A stretch of 7,426 nucleotides of DNA. Origin: Planctomycetota bacterium. Its GTDB lineage: Bacteria; Planctomycetota; Planctomycetia; Pirellulales; Pirellulaceae. Within the stretch, counting starts at the first letter, position 1, and the number at the start of each line of letters is the position of its first letter. The notes beneath the pieces were generated by a model. That model saw nothing but the letters and a program-made list of their open reading frames with translations, was not told where the DNA came from and did no database searches. The stretch is taken from assembly GCA_023430365.1 (NCBI GenBank), contig JAEZAS010000393.1, positions 1-7,426 of the forward strand. Direction: 5' to 3'. The position numbers and the translations under genes were made by a program. This document shows positions 1 through 6,888 of this stretch, piece after piece.

Positions 1-1
1 G

Positions 2-1150
2 CATACCGTCAGCACCACGTTGAAGCTCGGCTCGACCGTGGATCTGGAACTCAACGGTCAGCCGGCCGCCAATGCTCAGGGGGATGACGGCGTCGGAAAC
101 GATGACGAGGACGGCGTCACGTTGCCCTCGACGTTGATCGCTCGCGTCGGCGCCGCCATTACGGTGAACGCCTCCGCCGCGGGCCGCCTCGACGCCTGGA
201 TCGACTACAACCGCAACGGCGTCTTCGATCCCAACGAAAAGATTGCCGACAACCTGGCCGTCGCGGCGGGGAACAACACGTTGAACATCACCGTGCCCGC
301 GAACATCTCCGCCGGTCTCAGCTACGCTCGCTTCCGGCTCAGTTCGGCTGGTGGCCTCGGCCCCACCGGAGTTGCGGCGGATGGCGAAGTGGAAGATTAC
401 GCGATCAACCTCTTCGTGCCGCAACCTGGAACGGCCATCCTGGTTCCCGATCCGGCCAATCCGGGCGACAACGTGCTGATCGCCACCGGAACGACAGGAA
501 TCGACGCGATCATCGTCCGGCCGCTGGCCACGAACGCCTCGCGAATCGAAGTGTTCATGTCGCCGATCCTCGTCTCAGCCAACTTCCCGCTGGCGGACGT
601 CGATCGCGTGGTCGTGTTTGGCCTCGACGGACACGATTCGATCGTTGTCGATCCGCGACTGACGGTACCAACCTCCCTCTTTGGCGACGCCGGAAACGAC
701 GCTCTCGTGGGTGGCTCGGGAGACGACCTGCTCGACGGTGGCGACGGGATCGATACTCTGACTGGCGGGCTCGGCAACGACATCCTGCTGGGGGGCGCCG
801 GCGACGACACGCTCTCGGGGGACGGCGGCTTTGACCTGCTGATCGGTGGACTCGGTCGCGACACGCTGATGGGCGGCACTCAGGACGACATCGTGATCGG
901 CGGCCGACTGGCCCAGGAAGGAAATCACCTGGCCCTCCGCGGCATTCTCAACATCTGGTCCAACGGACAGCCGTTCGCCAACCGGACGGCGGCCCTGGCT
1001 GGCCAGATCAATGCGGCCACGGTGATCGATGACGGAATCTCCGATTTCGTCTACGGCAACGCCGGGCGCGATTGGCTGCTCGACTTCGCCCTCCGCGATT
1101 TGTTCTTCGATTTCGATCCCAACCCGGTCACGGGCGACCGACGAAACTAA
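2..1150 (+). CDS. C-terminal part of a secreted GEVED-domain / RTX calcium-repeat protein (5' partial)
   Basis: The frame is open to the left edge, so this is the last 382 residues of a longer protein; the TTG at 20 is not a believable start. A GEVED domain spans roughly visible residues 28-137: an acidic linker (GNDDEDGV), a core with WIDYNRNGVFDPNE that resembles a calcium-binding loop, and the signature DGEVEDYAINL. A linker follows, then eight consecutive nine-residue RTX repeats of the GGxGxDxLx type (nt 677-892), which in this family fold into a calcium-binding beta-roll. After the repeats comes about 90 residues ending in FDPNPVTGDRRN. Such proteins are normally large, exported and surface-attached or released, with adhesion or matrix roles often proposed; the substrate or partner cannot be read here. 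No catalytic domain is visible in this part. Family assignment is firm; function is not. The signal peptide would lie outside the window. Confidence 0.9.
   Translation, partial: HTVSTTLKLGSTVDLELNGQPAANAQGDDGVGNDDEDGVTLPSTLIARVGAAITVNASAAGRLDAWIDYNRNGVFDPNEKIADNLAVAAGNNTLNITVPANISAGLSYARFRLSSAGGLGPTGVAADGEVEDYAINLFVPQPGTAILVPDPANPGDNVLIATGTTGIDAIIVRPLATNASRIEVFMSPILVSANFPLADVDRVVVFGLDGHDSIVVDPRLTVPTSLFGDAGNDALVGGSGDDLLDGGDGIDTLTGGLGNDILLGGAGDDTLSGDGGFDLLIGGLGRDTLMGGTQDDIVIGGRLAQEGNHLALRGILNIWSNGQPFANRTAALAGQINAATVIDDGISDFVYGNAGRDWLLDFALRDLFFDFDPNPVTGDRRN
677..904 (+). repeat. Eight tandem RTX nonapeptide repeats (27-bp coding repeat)
   Basis: Eight in-frame 27-nt units encode LFGDAGNDA, LVGGSGDDL, LDGGDGIDT, LTGGLGNDI, LLGGAGDDT, LSGDGGFDL, LIGGLGRDT and LMGGTQDDI, followed by a partial VIGG. 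Gly and Asp positions are conserved while the codons differ, so the array is an old protein repeat rather than a recent DNA duplication. In RTX proteins these positions bind calcium in a parallel beta-roll. The sixth unit (GDGGFD) and eighth unit (GGTQDD) are the least canonical. Confidence 0.9.
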
Positions 1151-1181
1151 GAGCGAAGCAGCAAGATTATCGCATCAAACA

Positions 1182-1213
1182 AAAGAGGCCGTCGATTACT
1201 CGGCGGCCTCTTT
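1182..1213. terminator. Bidirectional intrinsic terminator between convergent genes
   Basis: A near-perfect inverted repeat has arms AAAGAGGCCGTCG (1182-1194) and CGGCGGCCTCTTT (1201-1213), with 12 Watson-Crick pairs, one T-G wobble (1192/1203) and a 6-nt loop (ATTACT). The arms end in T-rich sequence on both strands: TTTCCTGTTT after it on the + strand and TTTTGTTT on the - strand. It lies 31 nt after the stop of the GEVED/RTX gene and about 35 nt after the stop of leuD, so it can serve both convergent genes. Confidence 0.85.
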
Positions 1214-1248
1214 CCTGTTTGATGCTCAGCTCGGCAGCAATGCGACGG

Positions 1249-1839
1249 CTACAGGGCCGGATTCGCGGCTTCGTAAGCGGAGATCTTTTCCTCGTGCTTG
1301 AGCGTCAACGCAATGTCGTCCAAGCCGTTGAGCATGTTGTGGCGACGCGACTCGTCGACCTGAAAGTTGAACGAAAGCCCTTCCGAATCGTAGATCCGGC
1401 AATTCTCCAGATCGACCGTCAGCTGCTTGCCGCCGCTGCCAAAGCGCTCGAAGAGCGTTTGCACTTCCTCTTCGCTCAGGCGAACCGGCAGCACGCCGTT
1501 CTTGAAGCAGTTGTTGTAGAAGATGTCGGCGAACGAGGGAGCGATCACGACCTTGAAGCCGTAGTTCTCGAGCGCCCACACGGCATGCTCGCGGCTGGAG
1601 CCCGAGCCAAAGTTGCGGCGGGCGACCAGGACCGACGCGCCTTCGTTTTCGGGCTTGTTCAGCTCGAACTCGGGGTTCGGCTGGCCGTTTTCCAGGTAGC
1701 GCCAATCGAAGAACAGGAACGGGCCGAAGCCGGTCCGCTCGATGCGCTTCAGAAACTGCTTGGGAATGATCTGATCGGTATCGACATTGGCGCGGTCCAT
1801 GACCGCGACTTTGCCGGTATGAACGGTGAAGGCTTGCAT
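1249..1839 (-). CDS. leuD: 3-isopropylmalate dehydratase small subunit LeuD
   Basis: LeuD is the small (swivel-domain) subunit of isopropylmalate isomerase, which with LeuC converts 2-isopropylmalate to 3-isopropylmalate through a dehydration-hydration cycle in cytoplasmic leucine biosynthesis. The 196-residue length is normal for the bacterial family. Conserved blocks are NVDTDQIIPKQFLK (18-31), NFGSGSSREHAVWAL (76-90), SFADIFYNNCFKNGVLPV (102-119) and HNMLNGLDDIALTL (167-180); the GSGSSREH loop contributes to substrate binding in the family. The start is the only ATG after an in-frame stop at 1873-1875; there is no clear Shine-Dalgarno sequence. It lies 126 nt downstream of leuC on the same strand, in the usual leuCD order, and is probably cotranscribed. 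No truncation or missing motif is seen. Confidence 0.97.
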   Translation of the reverse strand: MQAFTVHTGKVAVMDRANVDTDQIIPKQFLKRIERTGFGPFLFFDWRYLENGQPNPEFELNKPENEGASVLVARRNFGSGSSREHAVWALENYGFKVVIAPSFADIFYNNCFKNGVLPVRLSEEEVQTLFERFGSGGKQLTVDLENCRIYDSEGLSFNFQVDESRRHNMLNGLDDIALTLKHEEKISAYEAANPAL

Positions 1840-1965
1840 GGTGCTGTTACTCGTGGCTGAGCTCGCCAGAACTCAGCCGGTACGGGGACTTGTTTCAGTG
1901 GATGGTCTGCTCGTCGGTCTCTGAATCCTGGCGAATTCAGCTACGCGGCGGCGATCGCTGAAGCG
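1840..1965 (-). other. leuC-leuD spacer with inverted repeats
   Basis: This 126-nt non-coding spacer holds two kinds of inverted repeat. A hairpin with arms GGCTGAG (1855-1861) and CTCAGCC (1872-1878) lies 16 nt before the leuD start. A longer-range imperfect pair joins TCGCCAGAACTCAG (1863-1876) and CTGAATCCTGGCGA (1921-1934), matching at 12 of 14 positions. The two structures share bases and cannot form together. There is no T-run, so neither looks like an intrinsic terminator. They could affect RNA stability or leuD translation, but that is inference only. Confidence 0.35.
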
Positions 1966-3381
<1,416 letters not shown>

Positions 3382-3444
3382 TGGCGGGCGTGTGAAAGCG
3401 GTTAGCTGGACCGGTGAGCCGGAAGAGAACCGGCGAAACCTCAA

Positions 3445-3473
3445 ATTCTACCTCCAAAGGGGCTGCCTGACGA
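3445..3473 (-). promoter_or_regulatory. Candidate promoter for leuCD
   Basis: Read on the - strand, TCGTCA (3473-3468; 4 of 6 matches to TTGACA) is separated by 17 nt from TAGAAT (3450-3445; 5 of 6 matches to TATAAT). Transcription would start near 3438, giving a leader of about 55 nt before the leuC ATG at 3381. That leader contains three CCGG blocks in a short stretch, which could pair in alternative ways. No run of leucine codons or leader peptide is seen, so classical attenuation is not supported. Confidence 0.4.
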
Positions 3474-3680
3474 GGGACAGGGTATGGGCGTTCCCGGTTC
3501 GGCGGGAAGCGGCAACCCGCGGCGGAGGACTTTCCTCGTTCCCACGCTCCGCGTGGGAACGCCAGCGGCGGGCGCTCTGCGTCCAGTGGCGGGGGAACTG
3601 GTCGGGCGGCAGCAGAGAAAACGCAGGACGCGGAGCGTCCGAGCGGGCGTTACGACGCAGAGCGTCGTAACGAGGGACAG
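3470..3680 (+). repeat. 11-bp direct repeat 200 bp apart, flanking the hairpin cluster
   Basis: ACGAGGGACAG occurs at 3470-3480 and again at 3670-3680, exactly 200 bp apart. The right copy overlaps the end of hairpin H4 and the left copy overlaps the -35 of the leuC promoter candidate. Because the right copy includes hairpin bases it is not a simple target-site duplication; a second, decayed repeat end on the left is more likely. In support, 3489-3508 contains a weaker hairpin, TTCCCG/CGGGAA (3491-3496 and 3503-3508), whose left part CGTTCCC matches the H1 arm. Confidence 0.5.
3534..3675. repeat. REPIN-like inverted pair of two-hairpin units (four hairpins)
   Basis: Four stem-loops with 3-nt loops lie in this stretch. 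H1 is CGTTCCCACGC-TCC-GCGTGGGAACG (3537-3561), with 11 pairs. H2 is GGGCGC-TCT-GCGTCC (3570-3584), with 6 pairs including one G-U. H3 is GGACGC-GGA-GCGTCC (3626-3640), with 6 pairs. H4 is CGTTACGACGC-AGA-GCGTCGTAACG (3648-3672), with 11 pairs. The order is long-short-41 nt-short-long. The reverse complement of H1-H2 aligns with H3-H4 over its whole length, about 38 of 48 positions by eye, so a two-hairpin unit occurs twice head to head. Outer bases CCTCGTT/AACGAGG (3534-3540 and 3669-3675) extend the symmetry. It sits between the kinase stop and the leuC promoter candidate. The architecture resembles REPINs, non-autonomous elements moved by RAYT transposases in other bacteria; no transposase is present here. 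Confidence 0.7.
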
Positions 3681-3701
3681 CGGCACAAACGAGTGCGGCG
3701 G

Positions 3702-5402
3702 CTAGTCGGCGACCAGTTCGGCGGGGCGATGGCTGTCGACCTCGTGAGTCTGCCACCAGCGGCGCGCGTCTTCGCGGGTCCACTTCCCCATATCGAGGCA
3801 TTCGTCCAGCGCGGCGGCCAGTTCGGCGGCCGACTGGTAGCGCTCGTCCGGCGCCTTGGCCAGGCAGCGGAGCACGATCATTTCGACGTCGTCCGGCACT
3901 CCGGGACGAATCCGTGAGGGCGGAGGCGGCGGCTCGTGAGCGTGGGCAATCAGCACCTTCAACGGCTTCTCGTCGCTAAACGGCGGCCGGCCGGTGAGCA
4001 GGTAGTACAGCACCGAGCCCATCGCGTAGATATCGCTGCGGGCATCGGGTTCGTGATCGCCCGTCGCCTGTTCGGGCGACATATAGAGGGGCGAACCGGT
4101 GATGGTTCCATCCTGCGTCAGCTGGGCGGCCTCGACATTCATCAGCGGCTTCGCGAGACCGAAATCGAGCAGCTTGGCCACGTCGAATACTCCGCCGCGC
4201 GAGGCGGCGAAGATGTTCGCCGGCTTCAAGTCGCGATGGATCAGCCCCATCTGATGGGCTTCCTGCAGGGCGTCGCACGCCTGGCGGATCAGGTGAATCG
4301 CTCGCGGCGGCGGCAGTGGTCCGAAGCGACGAACCAATTCGGCCAGATTCATCCCCGGCAGGAATTCCATCACGTAATAGAAGGTGCCGTCGTCGGCCCG
4401 GCCGTAGTCGAAAATGTCGACGCTGTTCCAGTGCGACAGTTTGGCGGTTGTCTGCACCTCGCGCTCGAAGCGGGCCAGCACGCGCGGATCGCCGGTCTTT
4501 TCCGGACGAATCACCTTGATGGCACACGGCCGCTTCATGAGCTGGTGTTCGGCGAGGTAGACCTCCCCCATGCCCCCCTGCCCGATCAGTTGCTTGAGCT
4601 TGTACTGGCCGAGTTGTCGGGCCTTGTAGGCTTCCGTCCGCACGGTGTTGATCGTGTGCACTCCCCAGACGGCTGTCAGTCCCGAAACGCACAGGACCAA
4701 GACCATTTCGACGATCACCTTCGTATCGCTGACGAGCAGTTCGGCGCTGCCGCTGTGCAGAGCGGCCGTGGTGATGGCCATGGCGATGGGCAGCGAGGCC
4801 AGAATGGCAATGGCCACCGCGGCTCGTCGCCAGGTATTGGGGATGTACAGGGCATAAGTGAACAGCAGCAGCAGCCAAAGTGCCGAGACTGGCGGATGCA
4901 CATTGGCGATTTCCACCATGTAGACGGTGCGAAAGTGCTGCAGAATCAAAAAGAAGGCGGCGGGAATGCCGAACACGAGCGATTCGCAGACCCGCAGGCC
5001 GCAGAGCGACAACGGATAGCGGCTATAGAGCACCAGGGCGAGAGCGCCGATGCACAAGGTCGCTGCGGCGTGCGCCGCATAGGTCAGGACCAGCCCCGGC
5101 AGGTCAAACGTGACCTGGGTCGTGTGCCAAACGAAAAAAATTGAAAAGCCGGCAAAGAGCAGCAGCGCAACCAGCCGCAGGCGGGCTCGCAGGAGCGACT
5201 CGGTTTCGCCCGTCACACCGCCAGTGCTTCCCTCCACCAAGTGCACCCGGCACCGACTCTCAGAACAGTCGCGCGAGTCGGACGGAGCCTCGAGCGTGAT
5301 ATCGGCGGGGCTGAGCGTGGGCGGGATGGCGCTGCGATCCAAGGGGGAGGCCCTCTCCGGGGGCTCGTCTGCGGTGCAGAGCGTGGGAATGCTTTGAATC
5401 AT
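3702..5402 (-). CDS. Membrane-anchored Hanks-type serine/threonine protein kinase
   Basis: This 566-residue kinase phosphorylates proteins on Ser/Thr. Residues 1-75 are polar and probably unstructured. About six hydrophobic segments follow (approximately 76-94, 101-126, 141-156, 172-188, 193-212, 228-250). The kinase domain runs from about 267 to 535, with all catalytic motifs intact: Gly-rich loop GQGGMGEVY (274-282), AIK Lys296, helix-C Glu315 in RFEREV, HRDLKPAN with Asp391, Lys393 and Asn396, DFG Asp413, SPEQ (442-445) and DARSDIYAMGSVLYYLL. Hence it should be an active RD kinase. The tail ends with a WTREDARRWW segment. Unlike PASTA-type kinases, the membrane part is N-terminal and the kinase C-terminal, with no evident extracellular ligand domain, so sensing within the membrane or through short loops is the inference. 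The first ATG after an in-frame stop (5451-5453) is used; no Shine-Dalgarno is seen. It precedes leuC by 320 nt on the same strand and faces away from the response regulator. Targets are unknown. Confidence 0.93.
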   Translation of the reverse strand: MIQSIPTLCTADEPPERASPLDRSAIPPTLSPADITLEAPSDSRDCSESRCRVHLVEGSTGGVTGETESLLRARLRLVALLLFAGFSIFFVWHTTQVTFDLPGLVLTYAAHAAATLCIGALALVLYSRYPLSLCGLRVCESLVFGIPAAFFLILQHFRTVYMVEIANVHPPVSALWLLLLFTYALYIPNTWRRAAVAIAILASLPIAMAITTAALHSGSAELLVSDTKVIVEMVLVLCVSGLTAVWGVHTINTVRTEAYKARQLGQYKLKQLIGQGGMGEVYLAEHQLMKRPCAIKVIRPEKTGDPRVLARFEREVQTTAKLSHWNSVDIFDYGRADDGTFYYVMEFLPGMNLAELVRRFGPLPPPRAIHLIRQACDALQEAHQMGLIHRDLKPANIFAASRGGVFDVAKLLDFGLAKPLMNVEAAQLTQDGTITGSPLYMSPEQATGDHEPDARSDIYAMGSVLYYLLTGRPPFSDEKPLKVLIAHAHEPPPPPSRIRPGVPDDVEMIVLRCLAKAPDERYQSAAELAAALDECLDMGKWTREDARRWWQTHEVDSHRPAELVAD

Positions 5403-5439
5403 GATAGCCGCCCGGCCAGTCGACGTCGAATGCTTCCCG

Positions 5440-5483
5440 GCTGCTGCGTTTCAAGTCGGCACGACACTTCGCTTTGCAGCAGC
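5440..5483 (-). promoter_or_regulatory. Inverted repeat in the kinase 5' leader region
   Basis: Perfect 8-nt arms GCTGCTGC and GCAGCAGC enclose 28 nt, within which GTCG/CGAC (5455-5458 and 5462-5465) can form a smaller hairpin with a 3-nt loop. It ends 37 nt upstream of the kinase ATG. It could be an RNA structure or a protein-binding site; neither is shown by the sequence. Confidence 0.25.
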
Positions 5484-6187
5484 GGACCCGAGAGCATCAG
5501 CGCCCGCGTTGCCAAGCCGCACGGCTTGCTGAGTACGCAGCTTGGACCGCTTTGGTTTGAACCCCACTCTCAGTGTGACGGATTTGGTAGCAAAAACGTT
5601 TCGCGGTCATTACATCCATACAGCATTCGAAAAAGTGAGCGGGACATTGGCAGCCCACGGGAAAAAAGGGCGAGCCTGGTTGATTGGGCGGCATCGCATC
5701 AACGCCATCGAATTCATAAAAAACTGAAAACGAAGCGGCGGCGAGAACTTGCACCTCGCTTCTGGGCGTACGTAGAATAGCCATCAGTTGACGGGGGAAG
5801 GATGCCAACCGTCGCACGATTGCAGCGAAAGCAACCATAGTGAAGTCGCCAAGGAGCGGGGCAGGCAGCCCCCCCGCTGGCCGGCGTAGCGAAGGGTTTC
5901 CGGGTTTGTAAGAATCTGGAACTCAAAATCTTGCCAGAGCAAGCATTGAGAGCCATTTGACCCTTTCGAAGAGAGTGTCAGCCCGGGGATGGGCGCCGCT
6001 CGCACAGCATTCTTTTAGGGCATAGCTGACTGGTCCGACGAGGCGGGCTGGACGGCGGGCCGCACGAAGGCGGTCGCCCAGAACGGACTCGATCCATGTC
6101 TCCGTCGCACGAATGTGACCGGCAGGCGTTCCTCATGGGGGGATCCTTCGCCCGCGGTCAGGTGAGCGCCAATTTCCTTAACGCTTG

Positions 6188-6192
6188 TGAGG
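6188..6192 (+). promoter_or_regulatory. Shine-Dalgarno site of the response regulator
   Basis: TGAGG lies 7 nt before the ATG at 6200. The TGA within it (6188-6190) is also an in-frame stop, so 6200 is the first possible ATG and the start is well fixed. It is the only clear Shine-Dalgarno match in front of a gene in this window. Confidence 0.6.
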
Positions 6193-6199
6193 CGCTGCC

Positions 6200-6835
6200 A
6201 TGTCCATCTCGATCATGATTGTCGACGACCAAGAGGTCGTTCGGCTTGGCCTGGCGCAATTGCTTGCTGGCTCCGACTTCGAGATTGTCGACGAGGCCGC
6301 TACCGCGTCGGAAGCCCTTACCAAAGCCGTTTCCACCAAAGCGGCCGTGCTGCTGCTCGATGTGCGGATGCCGGAAACCGACGGCCTCAACCTGCTGGCT
6401 CGCATCAAGCTGGATCGGCCGGAGTTGCCGGTCTTGCTGTTCTCAGCCTACGAGAACCCGAACTTTGTCGCCCGAGCGGTGGCCTTAGGCGCGGCTGGCT
6501 ATGTGATGAAGGGAACGACGAAGGAGGAATTGGTCACGGCATTGGCTTCCGCGGCCCGTGGCGAAATGGTTTGGACCCGCGAGGAACTGCGGAAGGTGAC
6601 CGGCGCCTTGGCGATGCCACGTTCGAATTTCGACGTGGAAGCTCCTCTTACCCGCCGCGAAAGCGAAGTGCTGCGATATCTGGCGCAGGGACGCACCAAC
6701 AAGCAGATCGCCGAGGACCTGCAGATCAGCTACGAAACCGTGAAAGAACACGTCCAGCATGTGCTGCGAAAAATTGGTGTGAATGATCGCACCCAGGCGG
6801 CTATCTGGGCCGTCCGCACCGGCTTTGTGTTCTGA
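6200..6835 (+). CDS. NarL/FixJ-family response regulator (REC + LuxR-type HTH)
   Basis: This 211-residue protein is a two-component transcription factor of the NarL/FixJ type and should bind DNA after phosphorylation. The receiver domain (about 3-120) has the acidic pair Asp9/Asp10, phosphoacceptor Asp54 in LLLDVRMPETDG, switch residue Ser82 and conserved Lys104 in GAAGYVMK. A linker leads to a LuxR-type helix-turn-helix (about 148-211) with LTRRESEVLRYLAQGRTNKQ, then AEDLQISYETVKEHV and LRKIGVNDRTQA. Length and motifs are complete. The start is supported by a Shine-Dalgarno site and an upstream in-frame stop. No histidine kinase is in the window, so it is an orphan here. A 51-nt gap separates it from the next gene on the same strand. 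Regulon and signal are unknown; phosphorylation by the divergent Ser/Thr kinase is possible but unsupported. Confidence 0.95.
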   Translation: MSISIMIVDDQEVVRLGLAQLLAGSDFEIVDEAATASEALTKAVSTKAAVLLLDVRMPETDGLNLLARIKLDRPELPVLLFSAYENPNFVARAVALGAAGYVMKGTTKEELVTALASAARGEMVWTREELRKVTGALAMPRSNFDVEAPLTRRESEVLRYLAQGRTNKQIAEDLQISYETVKEHVQHVLRKIGVNDRTQAAIWAVRTGFVF

Positions 6836-6882
6836 GAAAACCGGCGCTGCGCATCACGTCTGCCTGGGACGATTTCCGACGC

Positions 6883-6888
6883 TACAAT
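6883..6888 (+). promoter_or_regulatory. Possible -10 element for leaderless transcription of the enolase-superfamily gene
   Basis: TACAAT matches TATAAT at 5 of 6 positions and ends 7 nt before the ATG at 6896, the distance at which transcription would begin at or next to that start codon. The absence of a Shine-Dalgarno sequence before 6896 fits leaderless translation. The -35 position (CTGCCT, 6860-6865, 17-nt spacer) is poor, so this is tentative. If real, the ATG at 6887, which overlaps the -10, could not be used by this transcript. Confidence 0.3.

Larger units (their letters stand above)
5403..6199. other. Divergent intergenic region, no convincing gene
   Basis: These 797 nt separate the kinase (leftward) from the response regulator (rightward) and should hold both promoters. 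The part at about 5575-5735 is visibly more AT-rich than its surroundings. Small frames exist on both strands, including a 61-codon TTG-start frame at 5542-5727, but none has a recognisable motif, good start or ribosome site. Structures seen are an 8-bp inverted repeat GCTGCTGC/GCAGCAGC (5440-5447 and 5476-5483) in the kinase leader, a compact hairpin CAAGCC-GCAC-GGCTTG (5513-5528), and AGCGGGG/CCCCGCT (5855-5861 and 5872-5878). A weak + strand promoter candidate is TTGCAC (5749-5754) with TAGAAT (5773-5778), 18 nt apart. I found no tRNA, riboswitch, CRISPR or transposase remnant. A small RNA or decayed gene cannot be excluded. Confidence 0.5.

Noticed and set aside
397..879. Pro/Ser-rich 160-codon frame on the - strand
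   Set aside because: The repeated PSPPxS pattern is only the reverse reading of the RTX repeats.
1072..1860. 262-codon + strand frame
   Set aside because: It overlaps the end of the GEVED/RTX gene, crosses the terminator and lies antisense to leuD.
3534..3675. CRISPR array
   Set aside because: The hairpins are inverted and of unequal length, with no regular direct repeats or unique spacers and no cas genes.
3448..3801. Small frames on both strands through the hairpin cluster (for example RSAWERQRR, PTRSVGTRK translations)
   Set aside because: These peptides are read through the palindromic repeat; similar false proteins arise wherever such repeats occur.
3936..5144. 402-codon open frame on the + strand
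   Set aside because: It is antisense to the kinase gene, whose motifs are intact; the translation is rich in Arg, Gln, His and Gly with no domain, typical of a shadow frame in GC-rich DNA.
5551..5575. tRNA T-arm-like sequence on the - strand (GGTTCAAACC)
   Set aside because: The bases on either side do not form the 5-bp T stem, and no acceptor, D or anticodon arms can be drawn around it.
5542..5727. 61-codon + strand frame with a TTG start in the intergenic region
   Set aside because: There is no ribosome site, the start is weak, and no motif is recognisable; kept only as something to test by conservation.
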